NCBI RefSeq assembly: GCF_018129405.1
Contig: NZ_JAFCLP010000025.1
Span: forward strand, 1-64,000
Reading direction: 5' to 3'
Length of the DNA stretch: 64,000 nt
From: Bradyrhizobium iriomotense
GTDB taxonomy: Bacteria > Pseudomonadota > Alphaproteobacteria > Rhizobiales > Xanthobacteraceae
Numbering within the stretch: position 1 is the stretch's first letter; the number at the start of each line of letters is the position of its first letter. Under the pieces are notes generated by a model that saw only the letters and a program-made list of their open reading frames with translations, had not been told where the DNA came from and did no database searches. Of the stretch, positions 36,170 through 46,135 are shown piece by piece. The position numbers were made by a program, and so were the translations under genes.

Positions 36170-38062
36170 CTAGAGCGCGATTTGCTTTATCACATGCGCA
36201 ACGACCTGGTCGGCCAGGTCCTGTGGACTGGTGTCGCGGGCCACCAGACGCAGTTCGGGATGTTCGGGCGGTTCATACGCCTGATCGACACCAGTGAAAT
36301 TTCGGATCTCGCCGGCCATCGCGCGGCGATAAAGGCCCTTCGGGTCGCGCGCGATGCAGGTCTCGAGCGGCGTATCGACAAAGACCTCAATGAACATGCC
36401 TCCCGCGACCAGTTCGCGGACCATCCGACGCTCCGCGCGGAACGGCGAGATGAAAGAGCACAGCACGACTAGCCCCGCCTCGGTCATCAATTTGGCGACT
36501 TCGCCCACTCGCCGGATATTTTCCACGCGGTCGGGCTCGGTGAAGCCGAGATCCCTGTTTAGCGCCAGCCGAACATTATCCCCATCAAGCGTCGTCGTGT
36601 GAACGCCGAGAGCATGGAGCCGCGTCTCAACGAGATTGGCAATCGTGGACTTTCCCGCACCGGATAGACCAGTAAACCACAGCACCAGCGGCTTGTGACC
36701 CATCAGCTGTGATCGCTCCGCCCCAGTTACCGCGATATGCTGATGACGGATATTGCCAGCTCGCCACAACGCAAAGTCAATCATCCCGGCGGCGATCGTT
36801 TCATTCGTGTAACGGTCGATCAGGATGAAGGAGCCGGTATCGCGGTTCTCCCGGTAGGCATCGAACGCGATCTTGCGAGAGAGCGAGAGATTGCACACAC
36901 CAATGTCGTTCAACGATAGCGTCTTTGCCGCGATTTTTGACAGCGTGTTGATGTCAATCCGGTGTTTGAGCGCGGTCACGGTTGCCGCGACTGCGCCGTG
37001 ATTGATCTTCATCAGATATGAGCGGCCGGGCAGAAGCTTCTCCTCAGACATCCACACCAGATGCGCGGCCAAATGGTCCGCCACCTGAGCGCGCTGGTGC
37101 GGCTGGACCAACACATCACCGCGCGCGACGTCGATCTCATCTGACAGCGTCAGCGTGACGGCATCATCAGCCCCAGCGGCCTCGCATTCGCCTCCCGGAC
37201 CAAGAATCTGCTTGACCCTGCTAGTTCCGCCAGAGGGCAATACCATCACCTCATCGCCGACGCGAATGCTACCGTTCGCTACGGTCCCGCCGAAGCCACG
37301 GAATTCCATATCGGGCCGGCTGATCAGTTGCACAGGCATGCGGAACGGCTGGTTCACCCGGTCGTCGTCCACCTCGATCTCTTCAAGATAGGGCAAGAGC
37401 GCCGGCCCGCGGTACCAGGCCATACTGGCGCTTGACGCCGAAACGTTGTCGCCATGCCTCGCTGAGACTGGGATCGCCCGGATGGTCCCGAATCCGAGAT
37501 TTGCGGCAAACGTCCTAAAGTCGTCCTCAATACGTTTGAACTTCTCTTCGTCGAATGCCACAAGATCCATCTTGTTGACGGCCAGCACTAGGTGCCGCAG
37601 GCCAAGCATGTCAGCGATAATCGCATGACGCCGCGTCTGATCGAGCAACCCCTTGCGGGCGTCTACCAGCAGTAAGGCGAGATCGGCATTAGAGGCGCCC
37701 GTCGCCATGTTGCGAGTGTACTGCTCATGTCCTGGCGTGTCAGCGACGACGAAGGAGCGTCGCCTTGTGGAGAAATAGCGATACCCGACATCGATAGTTA
37801 TGCCCTGCTCGCGCTCGGCTTCGAGACCATCCAAAAGCAGTGCAAAATCCATCGCGCCGGTGGTGCCGTGCTTCTTGGAGTCGCGCTCTAGCGCAGCAAG
37901 ATGATCATCGAAGACGAGATGGTTCTCGTAGAGCAGCCTGCCGATCAGCGTGGATTTTCCGTCATCTACGGAGCCGCAAGTCAGAAAGCGCAACGGTAAA
38001 CGCGTCTCGGCATCGAGCAGTGTCGGTTGTGCGGCAGGCGTCGCGCCCAGTCGTTTCTCCAT
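36170..38062 (-). CDS. cysNC: Bifunctional sulfate adenylyltransferase subunit 1 / adenylylsulfate kinase (CysNC, NodQ type)
   Basis: The 630-residue protein has an N-terminal EF-Tu-like GTPase (about 1-440): '[20 protein letters not shown]', '[20 protein letters not shown]' and 'LAVNKMD'. It is fused to APS kinase (about 450-630): '[20 protein letters not shown]' and '[20 protein letters not shown]'. With CysD it makes APS, and the kinase domain phosphorylates it to PAPS. The ATG shares one base with the cysD stop. Next to a sulfotransferase, the product probably feeds glycan sulfation as well as, or instead of, cysteine synthesis; no reductase gene is present. Confidence 0.95.
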   Translation of the reverse strand: MEKRLGATPAAQPTLLDAETRLPLRFLTCGSVDDGKSTLIGRLLYENHLVFDDHLAALERDSKKHGTTGAMDFALLLDGLEAEREQGITIDVGYRYFSTRRRSFVVADTPGHEQYTRNMATGASNADLALLLVDARKGLLDQTRRHAIIADMLGLRHLVLAVNKMDLVAFDEEKFKRIEDDFRTFAANLGFGTIRAIPVSARHGDNVSASSASMAWYRGPALLPYLEEIEVDDDRVNQPFRMPVQLISRPDMEFRGFGGTVANGSIRVGDEVMVLPSGGTSRVKQILGPGGECEAAGADDAVTLTLSDEIDVARGDVLVQPHQRAQVADHLAAHLVWMSEEKLLPGRSYLMKINHGAVAATVTALKHRIDINTLSKIAAKTLSLNDIGVCNLSLSRKIAFDAYRENRDTGSFILIDRYTNETIAAGMIDFALWRAGNIRHQHIAVTGAERSQLMGHKPLVLWFTGLSGAGKSTIANLVETRLHALGVHTTTLDGDNVRLALNRDLGFTEPDRVENIRRVGEVAKLMTEAGLVVLCSFISPFRAERRMVRELVAGGMFIEVFVDTPLETCIARDPKGLYRRAMAGEIRNFTGVDQAYEPPEHPELRLVARDTSPQDLADQVVAHVIKQIAL

Positions 38063-38973
38063 CAGAAATAACCTTCGCGCTTCTTCTTCTCCATAGAGCC
38101 GCTGTCATCGTGATCGATGATGCGTCCCTGGCGCTCGGAGACGCCGGAGGACTGAATCTCAGCTATGATGTCGTCGACGGATGTGGCCTCAGAGGGAATG
38201 GCTCCGGTGAGCGGGTAACAACCTAACGTGCGGAAGCGCACCTGCCTGATTTGAGATACTTCTCCCGCCATAAGGGGTAGGCGCTCGTCATCCACCATGA
38301 TCAGGGCTCCATCCCGTGCCACGACGGGACGGGATTTGGCGAAGTAAAGCGGGACTATGGGAATTTGCTCTGCGCGAATATATCGCCAAACGTCGAGTTC
38401 GGCCCAATTGGACAGTGGAAACACTCGCATCGTTTCGCCGGCTGACATTCGTGTATTGAACAACCGACGAAATTCGGGCCGTTGATTGCGCGGGTCCCAT
38501 CCGTGGCCAGCCGAACGCAACGAAAAGATGCGTTCCTTGGCACGGCTTCTTTCCTCATCACGGCGAGCACCACCGAAGGCGGCATCAAAGCGCCACTTCT
38601 CGAGCGCCTGGCGCAAGGCCTCAGTCTTCATCACATGAGTGTGTAGCGCCGAGCCGCTCGCGACGGGGGAAATTCCGCGCGCCCTCCCGTCTTCATTCAT
38701 GTAGACAAGCAGTTCGATATCGGATTCCGCCGCAAGTTCGTCGCGGAACTTGATCATCTCGCCAAACTTCCAGCCAGTATCGACATGGAGAAGCGGGAAC
38801 GGCAGCTTGGCCGGGGCGAACGCCTTCCGAGCGAGATGGAGCATCACACTCGAATCTTTACCGATCGAATATAAGAGAACCGGGTTACGCAGCTCAGCAG
38901 CCGCTTCTCGAAAAATATGAATTGCCTCCGCCTCCAGACGGCGCAGACGAATCTGATGGTGGCGCCAATTCAT
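38062..38973 (-). CDS. cysD: Sulfate adenylyltransferase subunit 2 (CysD, NodP type)
   Basis: This 303-residue PP-loop ATP pyrophosphatase has '[20 protein letters not shown]' as the loop, '[15 protein letters not shown]' and '[20 protein letters not shown]'. It ends '[12 protein letters not shown]', the usual CysD terminus. It transfers AMP from ATP to sulfate under control of the CysN GTPase. It is the first gene of cysD-cysNC and diverges from a GT2 gene at 39117, leaving about 140 bases for both promoters. Confidence 0.95.
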   Translation of the reverse strand: MNWRHHQIRLRRLEAEAIHIFREAAAELRNPVLLYSIGKDSSVMLHLARKAFAPAKLPFPLLHVDTGWKFGEMIKFRDELAAESDIELLVYMNEDGRARGISPVASGSALHTHVMKTEALRQALEKWRFDAAFGGARRDEERSRAKERIFSLRSAGHGWDPRNQRPEFRRLFNTRMSAGETMRVFPLSNWAELDVWRYIRAEQIPIVPLYFAKSRPVVARDGALIMVDDERLPLMAGEVSQIRQVRFRTLGCYPLTGAIPSEATSVDDIIAEIQSSGVSERQGRIIDHDDSGSMEKKKREGYF

Positions 38974-39116
38974 GCAGGCCAGCTTTCTTGCCCGTCCTTC
39001 TATGATGCGATGTCAATCGTCGCAAGCGGGCTATCTTTGGCGGGAACGGGCCCCATGCACAAGGCAAGGTTGCCATCCGTTCCCCATGCCGTTAAGTTGT
39101 TACAATAAATTACAGT

Positions 39117-39971
39117 ATGTTTCGGTCGTCGGCTCGACTTTTGGAACGAAAATTGGTGAAACTCCGAACCCAACGCGCACTTCTTGACAGGGCAGGAGCC
39201 GCGGTTCCTGGAGCACAGGTTACTGTGGTTGTGCCATCCTTCAATCAGGGCCGCTATTTAGAGGCCACTCTGTGCTCGATCGCCGCCCAGGATATTCGGG
39301 CCGAAATCATTGTAATGGACGGCGGTTCGACCGACAACTCCATTGCCATCCTTGAACGCTGGAGCGGACGACTGGCCTATTGGCAGAGTGGCGCCGATGG
39401 CGGGCAGGCTGCCGCGATCAATGATGGAATGAGGCGCGGCAGAGCCCCGTACGTCTGCTGGCTTAACAGCGACGACATGCTGGAACGCGGTGGTCTGCGT
39501 TTGCTAATCGAGGCACTTGAAGCAAACCCGGCTGCACCGGCCGCTTATGGAGATGTCCTCAATCTCAAACCAAACGGTGCCCACAGCGAGGTCTGGGTGC
39601 AATCATTCAGCGAGCGGAAAATGACGCTCCGCTGCATCATTTCGCAACCAGGAACGCTCATCCGGCGCGCCTCATGGGAGGCGGTCGGAGGCGTTGATTC
39701 GAAGCTATCGTTTGCGATGGACTACGACTTATGGTGGAGGCTCTATCGCAGTTTCGGGCCCCTTGTCCACGTGCCGCAGGTGACGGCGATCAATCGCATG
39801 CATTCTCAAACGAAGACGCGCAACAACCGCGTTGCACACTATGCGGAAGCAATTACTGTGGTCCGCCGCCATCACAACCGCGTGCCGATGAAGTGGTGGT
39901 TGGCGCAGCCCTACGCTGTGTGGTGGAAGGCGTTGACGGCAGCCGTCGGGGGCCTGAAGGCACCCGAATGA
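39117..39971 (+). CDS. Family 2 glycosyltransferase
   Basis: This 284-residue protein has 'VTVVVPSFNQGRYLEATLCS', 'IIVMDGGSTDNSIAIL' and 'YVCWLNSDDMLERGGLRLLI', the same GT-A layout as the three GT2 enzymes of the forward operon. A Lys/Arg-rich N-terminus and the Trp-rich tail 'MKWWLAQPYAVWWKALTAAV' suggest membrane association. It stands alone between cysD (divergent) and a GT4 gene (convergent). Confidence 0.86.
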   Translation: MFRSSARLLERKLVKLRTQRALLDRAGAAVPGAQVTVVVPSFNQGRYLEATLCSIAAQDIRAEIIVMDGGSTDNSIAILERWSGRLAYWQSGADGGQAAAINDGMRRGRAPYVCWLNSDDMLERGGLRLLIEALEANPAAPAAYGDVLNLKPNGAHSEVWVQSFSERKMTLRCIISQPGTLIRRASWEAVGGVDSKLSFAMDYDLWWRLYRSFGPLVHVPQVTAINRMHSQTKTRNNRVAHYAEAITVVRRHHNRVPMKWWLAQPYAVWWKALTAAVGGLKAPE

Positions 39972-40011
39972 GCTTTATCGAAGAGATAGACCGTCGGGAA
40001 TCTGGCTCTTG

Positions 40012-41136
40012 TCACTCCGTTCGACTGTCGCCGAGCATCTCTTCGTAGAGATCGAGATATTTCGAGACCATTATATCCGCTGTGAACAACTCCTCATAAC
40101 GCAGCCGCGCGTTCTGACCCATGCGCTTAGCCTCTGCGGGGTGCTCGACAAGATAGGTCATCGCGCTTCGCAAAGCATGCGGATCCGAGGGCGGGACCAC
40201 GAGCCCTGTCTCGCCATGGATGTTGACGTAAGTTGTTCCAGTACCGATCTCACTCGATATCATCGGTTTTTCGAACATCGCCCCTTCCAACAGAGAAATT
40301 CCGAATGCCTCTGATCGAAGATGGGACGGAAACACGACGGCTAAACACAAGGTGAGAAGAGCAACTTTGTCTTCTTCTGAAAGCTCTCCGAGAAATATGA
40401 CATTGGATAGATTAAGTCTCAGAGCCTGTTCTCGCAATTGCTGCTCGATCGGACCAGCTCCAACTATAACGATAGCGAGATTAGTACTCTTTACTGCATC
40501 CAAGAGAATGTGCAGGCCTTTATAGTATCGCAACATCCCGACAAAGAGGAAAAACCGGTCTCCTACGAGAGATCGCCACCGATCGAGCGCAGCGTCCGAT
40601 GGACTTGGATAGAGTGAGCGGTCGATTCCAATCGGGATTACTCTGGTTTTTGACGCAAATTGCTGCAAGACTCTACTGGTGGCAAGATAGTTTGGTGACG
40701 TTGCAACGATACGGTCGACGCTTGCGAGAAAGCGGTTCTTTAAGGGACGATAGACTTTGAGTGCATAGCGCTGACGAACAACATCCGAGTGGTAGGTCAC
40801 AACGGACGGCGTAGATGCACGCGTCGCAAAATGAACGACATCCATAAAAGGCCATGGAAAGTGATAGTGAATGATGTCTGCCTGGCGGACCAGGCCTCTA
40901 AATCTCTTGAAGGCTGCAATCGAAAAGCCGGTGGAAGCCAGCTCGAATGTCAAACGCACCGGATGGATCGTGTGATTTCCGAGCGTTTGAGGGCGCGAGG
41001 GTAACTCACGACTTAGAAACAGAACGTCGACAGTGTGACCTCGCTTTGCAGTGCCTTCCGCGAGCTGATAGATGAACGATTGCGTCCCCCCCCATGAATC
41101 CGGGAAATAAGTTTTGAAAAAATGAAGAATCCTCAT
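40012..41136 (-). CDS. Family 4 glycosyltransferase
   Basis: This 374-residue GT-B protein has an N-terminal domain from 'MRILHFFKTYFPDSWGGTQS'. Its nucleotide-sugar domain includes 'RFFLFVGMLRYYKGLHILLD' and the EX7E motif 'FPSHLRSEAFGISLLEGAMF'. It is a typical retaining GT4 enzyme of O-antigen assembly, perhaps using a GDP-sugar. Part of its 5' end and upstream region is duplicated at 42642-42735. Confidence 0.88.
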   Translation of the reverse strand: MRILHFFKTYFPDSWGGTQSFIYQLAEGTAKRGHTVDVLFLSRELPSRPQTLGNHTIHPVRLTFELASTGFSIAAFKRFRGLVRQADIIHYHFPWPFMDVVHFATRASTPSVVTYHSDVVRQRYALKVYRPLKNRFLASVDRIVATSPNYLATSRVLQQFASKTRVIPIGIDRSLYPSPSDAALDRWRSLVGDRFFLFVGMLRYYKGLHILLDAVKSTNLAIVIVGAGPIEQQLREQALRLNLSNVIFLGELSEEDKVALLTLCLAVVFPSHLRSEAFGISLLEGAMFEKPMISSEIGTGTTYVNIHGETGLVVPPSDPHALRSAMTYLVEHPAEAKRMGQNARLRYEELFTADIMVSKYLDLYEEMLGDSRTE

Positions 41137-41454
41137 TGAGCAATTCCACGATTCGAACGCAACCGCACGGTGGGTTCGAATAGCGAGCCGTCCTGCTTCA
41201 TCTCACACAGAAGGCCGTCCTGACCTCGAATAGAGGCTTCTCCTTTAGCAGTCACTGGTCACCCGACGAGAGGGTTGATCAAGAGCTGCAGGCGCGCCGG
41301 TCAAAATCTGAGTAGAGTTCCCCCTGGTTGAACTAAAGTTGCGTCGTCCAACCCTTGGTTGGTCTAGACGATCCTTTTTTACTTTGCAAGCTATCGGGTA
41401 CGGAACACAGCAGGATCGGCGCTTTGATGCGATCCTCGGAGCTCGGTATGGTGA
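41137..41454. other. Gap without a recognised gene
   Basis: About 320 bases between the GT4 start and the lptB remnant. The first part is the GT4 upstream region; 41150-41230 loosely resembles 42735-42810 behind the duplicated fragment. I see no coding pattern, RNA gene or IS end. Confidence 0.4.
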
Positions 41455-42410
41455 CTACAGCCGGAATTCCTCGCCAAGATAAAACCGGCGAACATCCGGA
41501 TCGTTGACGATCTCATCTGGAGTCCGTCGGTCAAGATTTCTCCCGCGTAGACGATGCAGGCACGGCCGGTGAGGCCCAGCGTCTCCCGCGTATCGTGGTC
41601 GGTGATGAGCACGCCGATGCCGCGGTTGGTGAGATGGCGGACGAGATCCTGGATGTCGCCGACCGCGATCAGATCGATGCCGGCGAAGGGCTCGTCGAGC
41701 AGCATGTAGTTGGGACGCGTCGCCAGCGCGCGCGATCTCGACGCGACGGCGCTCACCACCGGACGGGGCGATCGAGGGCGACTTGCGCAGCCGCGTGATG
41801 TTGAATTCGTCAAGCTGGGCCTCGCGCTTCTTGCGCGAGGGCTCGAGCACTTCGAGCACGGTGCCGACGTTCTGCTCGCCCGTGTGGCCGCGGAAGATCG
41901 AGGCTTCCTGCGGCAGATAGCCGATGCCGAGCCGCGCGCGCTGATACATCGGGAGTTTCGTGACGTCGTGCCCGTCGAGCTCGATCGCGCCACCATCGGC
42001 CTTGATCAGGCCGGTGATCATGTAAAACACCGTGGTCTTGCCGGCGCCATTCGGGCCGAGACCGACGGCCTCGCCGGGTGCACATAGATGCTGACGCCGC
42101 GCACCACCTGGCGGCTGCCAAAGCTTTTTTCCACGCCATGCACAGCCAGGAAGCAGGGCCGCCGCAGGAGCTGCGGCCCGCCCGAACCATTGGTTCTGGA
42201 ACTGGCGTTGGCGAGTCTCGCGGCTAGAGGTCGCGCCCGAGGCGGATCCGTGGCCGGCACCGGCTGGTCGCGCGCGACCGGCAGGGCATCCCGGACTGGG
42301 CTGGCCAGCAGGCTGTCGCCGATCGCCGTGATGTCCCCGCGCGGCCGCGTGAATCCAAGCCGGCCGCGTTTGGCCGGGCGCCGACGGAACATGCTGAATA
42401 AATCGACCAT
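41455..42410 (-). pseudogene. lptB: LPS-export ATPase LptB copy, frameshifted
   Basis: The reverse strand holds a recognisable LptB with the N-terminal extension found in this group ('MVDLFSMFRRRPAKRGRLGF'), then 'LAVHGVEKSFGSRQVVRGVS', 'GPNGAGKTTVFYMITGLIKA', 'ARLGIGYLPQEASIFRGHTG', 'PNYMLLDEPFAGIDLIAVGD' and the end 'DVRRFYLGEEFRL'. The pieces lie in three frames, with shifts near 42085, 41735 and 41525, and a few residues are missing in the signature region. LptB is essential, so a functional copy must be elsewhere. This looks like a displaced duplicate. Confidence 0.88.
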
Positions 42411-42641
42411 CCCGGCTGTCCCAAGCCTTCACGCGATCACGCGATCTGCGGCACCGACACGATTCGCCGGCGCAACATGAGTGAAAGAGTATCCCTCCGG
42501 CGGCGGCCGCCTTGTTCGGTTCGACGAGCTGCCTGAGGGTGTGGCGTTCTAACCTTAAGGTCACGTGGCGAATGAAGGTGAAGGTATTGGGCGTTGAAGG
42601 TCGGCGGCGCGGAAGTTACAACGAGAAGGCTCGTCTCGTCG

Positions 42642-42735
42642 CAGTGCCTTCCGCCAGCTGATAAATGAACGATTGAGTTCCACCCCCGGCGAATAAGTCT
42701 TGAAAAAGCGAAGAACCTTCATTCGGCAATTCCGC
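42642..42735 (-). repeat. Diverged duplicate of the 5' end of the GT4 gene
   Basis: Reading on the reverse strand, this stretch repeats 41049-41151: both have 'SFIYQLAEGTA' coding sequence, 'LRFFKTY/LHFFKTY', the start region and AATTCC just upstream. About 10 bases are deleted and many substitutions have built up. The two copies have the same orientation and bracket the lptB pseudogene, so a tandem duplication or insertion event is likely. Confidence 0.7.
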
Positions 42736-42810
42736 GCTCCTGACAGACGACAGGCCAGGTTTGCGCGGTTGAATCAAACAGCAAGCCCTCATGCCCACGT
42801 TCAATCAAAG

Positions 42811-43359
42811 GCTAAGCCCCCATTTTAAAAGCTACGGCCGACCGCCCGCAACTACACTCGAGCTGCGCCGCACTGTCGCGCTCGTTGCACTTACCTGATC
42901 ACCCAACTCGAGGTTTAAACGATCTTGCCTAGACTTGCAACTTATCTGATGAAACAGACCAACCTCTCTTCTACCTCGCCGCAACTAGTCGAGCACGATC
43001 TGCGAAAAATTAGAGCCGGCTTGAGAGCCGAAGCTAAGCGGGTGTTCCGCCACTTTGCGTCAACTCGACCTTGGCTTCCAGCCAATTAATCGTCCGCCGC
43101 CGCCCGTGAGATCTCCGCCCCCAATGGCTGTCTGCAACTGGCGGCCGGCCAATAGTGGGGCTATTTCCAGATGCCGCGCATATCGTCCCATCAATTTGCA
43201 TTCAGCCCTGCTTTCCGTGCAGGCAGACCTCGAACGAGCGCTCCAGAGTGGCGCATCATGATCGGTCGGCAGCGGCGCTGGTTCACTAAACGCTATTGTG
43301 GACCGCCATTCTTTCCGTTTCCTGGATAGTCCAAGCTCTGGTCAACGCCTCGGATCGGA
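42811..43359. other. Gap without a recognised gene
   Basis: About 550 bases that carry AAAATGGGGGCTT in reverse (42814-42826), a word also found upstream of the recombinase trio. Short frames here lack ribosome sites and family resemblance. It is probably old intergenic debris between two remnants. Confidence 0.4.
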
Positions 43360-43545
43360 GGGCGCTTTTCCCACCACCGGTCACGCTCACGATCTGGAAG
43401 GACCAGATGAGTTCCTGCCCCAGGTGCAGGCCGATGCCCTGTTGGCCGATAAGCCTTTGACGCGACCAGCGCGTCATCGAGAAGCTCATCTCGACTGGAA
43501 AAGAATTTGTCATTCCGCCCAGAGGGCAACCGCAAGGTAAAGCGG
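43360..43545 (+). pseudogene. IS5-family transposase fragment
   Basis: Reading forward, 'GHAHDLEGPDEFLPQVQADA' and 'LLADK' in one frame, then after a frame change 'SFRPEGNRKVKRT', match the middle of IS5-group transposases (the '...GQAHDxxGAxxLL...ALLADKAYD...VIPPKxNRKxxR' region). Both ends are missing. It is inactive. Confidence 0.65.
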
Positions 43546-43685
43546 ACACTTGAGAGGAGATTTAGAGGACAGACCCTAGCTAGTCGAGCGATATTGCGTT
43601 ATGAGCGCAAAAGGGCGCATTGTCCTAGGGCGAGCGTAATTTCATATGGCGGCGATGTTCAGAACACCCAAACCGGCATCGATAA

Positions 43686-43997
43686 CTTGCCGCTACAGAG
43701 GAGGCGATTGTTTTTTGTGGCATCGCTAGCATGCTTATCGCGCTCACCCCCATTGCCCTAGCTGTTGGGGTCTTCGCTTTCAGTGACATCGCCGCCAACG
43801 TGTTCGGCTATATGATCGCCCTTGCATTTGGTTTTGCTTTGAATCGACATTTGGACCTCCTGCTCACAGACGGATGCCATGCACGTGCAATGCTCGGTAA
43901 AGTTTTGGCTTTTGCTACGCTCTACATGTTCAACCTCTCGTTGCGGCTACGTTCCGCCAAGCAGCTGCGGCAATCGCGTTCTCGCGCAAGCTCTTAG
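43686..43997 (+). pseudogene. GtrA-like membrane protein remnant
   Basis: The frame opens without a usable start and reads 'VFCGIASMLIALTPIALAVG' and 'IAANVFGYMIALAFGFALNR', which resembles the first two helices of GtrA-type proteins. A third helix ('MLGKVLAFATLYMFNLSL') follows, and then it degenerates into a basic tail. GtrA proteins help move undecaprenyl-linked sugars across the membrane. This copy is short of one helix and is probably dead. Confidence 0.5.
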
Positions 43998-44053
43998 GTG
44001 TGCCCGGCTACGGCGCAGCTCTTCCTTTATGTAGCGCTTCATAGTGTTCGGAC

Positions 44054-46105
44054 ATGTCAGACATACATTTTAGTCCATCATCCTCCCACAAAGCGACGCA
44101 CCAATGGACTCAGTTTGAACGTGCGGTAGTGGTCCTCTTTGGAGTCCTGGTACTGTTCCATTTCGTGGCCATGCTCAGCTTTTCAGCTCGACATGGACGC
44201 CTTGCGATGGTGCCCTTCTACGATGATGTCAGTTATCTCAACGATGGCCTGACCCGTCTCAATGCCTTCGATATGCAGGGCTTCGCCGGCCTCGCAAGAT
44301 CGTTCCTCGATGACGCGCCTCACGCACCTTATTCTTCGCTGTTGGCGACAATTGGATTCGCTCTGACCCCTAAGTCAATGCTGGGCGCTTACGCATTAAA
44401 TGCGATTTGGGTGATCGTCTTCTTGCTGTTGGTGCGATACCTAGTGCAGGGGTTGCCACGCCTCTCGCAAGTAGGCGTTATGGTCGCAAGCCTCGCGATC
44501 CCGATGCTGGCGACGGTAGTGGGATCGTTCAGACCTGATACCTATTGGGGCCTGATTACCGGCCAGGTCGCGATCATCCTGGCAAATATGGATTTCGCCA
44601 AGGCAACCGGCCGGCAGATGATTCTTACCGGCGTACTAGTCGGCGCCACAGCTCTATCGAAGCCGACCGGCCTGCCGGCCGGTTGTGTCGTGATGGGAAT
44701 TGGTTACCTAGGTGCGGTCGTGGTCAGCTTGGCCGTTGGTTCGGTACCGTTAAAGCAGATCGCGACTAGAACCTCGCTCATGCTCGTTGGAGCGGCGATA
44801 CTCGTAGTGCCCTACCTGATTGTCGGCGGGCGCGACCTGCTACATTACATCCTCGCCGTCATGAGCGACAACGTGTCCGTTTGGCGGACCGAAGGCTCAT
44901 TTAGCACGCATTTGGTTTATTATCTGAAGCCCAACCTTGCCGCTTCGTGCGTTGGTTGGATGCTGTATGTCGGACCGTTTTTCTTACTGCTTTGGCTTGT
45001 GACCGCCGGCCGTTCACGGAATCGAGGAGTTTTTGTACGGACGCTGGCGGTATGGGCGAGCTTGTTTACGGCGTACGCGATTCCAACCGTCAGTCCAGTC
45101 AAGTCCGATTTTATCGGCAGCCTCTTCTACGGTACCTTTATCGCCGGTGCTCTCTGGAGTTTGGCACAGCTCCTGCGCGCGAAACCCGTTCCTGGAGTCG
45201 TGGTCCTTGCCGCCGGAACTGCGATCTTTCTTGTTTCTTGGCGACCTAGCGTGCCGATGGTCAAGCATGATTCCTCATACTATGCCGCCATCGACAAAGC
45301 TAATCGTGCGGTGACGCCCGCGATTCTTGAGGTGCTTGCGGACGGTTCTGCGCAGGGCGAAATATTGAGCGTGTACACTGCGAGTCCTGGGCCTGTGCTT
45401 GACGCGACGCTTCGGTACGAGGCTCTGCTCAGAGGAATCCCATCCACCTTTTGGGGCGACTACACGAGCCGTAATTGGTCGTCGATTTTGGCAAAGGCGC
45501 AAATGGCCGACGTTGTTGTTGCCACCAACGCGGGTGCCCTCGGCCAGGGCGGCAACTTTTCTTATCCAGGGATCCAATACCAAGACCGTCTGATCGCGGA
45601 GCTCGCGACCGATCGGTCCTGGCGGACCTTGACGATCTATATTGATGATGCCGGATACAAAACAATCGTATTCACGAAGCGGCCGCCGCCTAGCCCGATC
45701 AAGCTTTTTTTTGGCGACGGCTTTCGCGATCAGGAAGGCCCGTTACCGGATCAGGGTTTGCCGACCTTCCGCTGGATGCTCGGCGACAGCGCGACTTTGA
45801 TTGTGCGCAACACGGCTGTCGCTGCTCCAACCGGGACTTTCGGTTTGCGATGTCAGAGCATTGCTGACGTTAACCTCAGCATCCTTGATGCTGCTGGCCG
45901 CCAGCTCACTTCGACGGAACTCCGCGCGCGCGCGGGCTCGGGGCGTTTTGACGTTATTGATGTGCCGTTGGATCCCCAATCCAATTCCGCCACAGTCCTT
46001 TCACTCAGGCTAAAAGCTCCCAACGTTCCCCTCGGCCCTTGGCCAGGGTACGTGTTATGCGCGACAATTACTTCCGTACATCCGCCGTATTCCAATGTCC
46101 GTTGA
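44054..46105 (+). CDS. Large membrane protein, probable GT-C type glycosyltransferase
   Basis: This 683-residue protein has one helix at about residues 25-45. A periplasmic loop follows with acidic 'MVPFYDDVSYLNDGLTRLNA', the position and style of the catalytic Asp loop of GT-C (GT39/ArnT-like) enzymes. About ten more helices run to about residue 400. The C-terminal about 280 residues are soluble and probably periplasmic, with a beta-rich end. Such enzymes transfer sugars from lipid carriers on the periplasmic side. No close family is recognised. It lies at the edge of the polysaccharide locus. Confidence 0.65.
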   Translation: MSDIHFSPSSSHKATHQWTQFERAVVVLFGVLVLFHFVAMLSFSARHGRLAMVPFYDDVSYLNDGLTRLNAFDMQGFAGLARSFLDDAPHAPYSSLLATIGFALTPKSMLGAYALNAIWVIVFLLLVRYLVQGLPRLSQVGVMVASLAIPMLATVVGSFRPDTYWGLITGQVAIILANMDFAKATGRQMILTGVLVGATALSKPTGLPAGCVVMGIGYLGAVVVSLAVGSVPLKQIATRTSLMLVGAAILVVPYLIVGGRDLLHYILAVMSDNVSVWRTEGSFSTHLVYYLKPNLAASCVGWMLYVGPFFLLLWLVTAGRSRNRGVFVRTLAVWASLFTAYAIPTVSPVKSDFIGSLFYGTFIAGALWSLAQLLRAKPVPGVVVLAAGTAIFLVSWRPSVPMVKHDSSYYAAIDKANRAVTPAILEVLADGSAQGEILSVYTASPGPVLDATLRYEALLRGIPSTFWGDYTSRNWSSILAKAQMADVVVATNAGALGQGGNFSYPGIQYQDRLIAELATDRSWRTLTIYIDDAGYKTIVFTKRPPPSPIKLFFGDGFRDQEGPLPDQGLPTFRWMLGDSATLIVRNTAVAAPTGTFGLRCQSIADVNLSILDAAGRQLTSTELRARAGSGRFDVIDVPLDPQSNSATVLSLRLKAPNVPLGPWPGYVLCATITSVHPPYSNVR

Positions 46106-46135
46106 ACCGCGATAATCGGCCTACGCGGGCATACG

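Noticed and set aside
36170-38973. nodPQ symbiosis genes
   Set aside because: Sequence alone fits CysD/CysNC equally, and there is no nod box, nodH or other nod gene in the window; general naming is safer.
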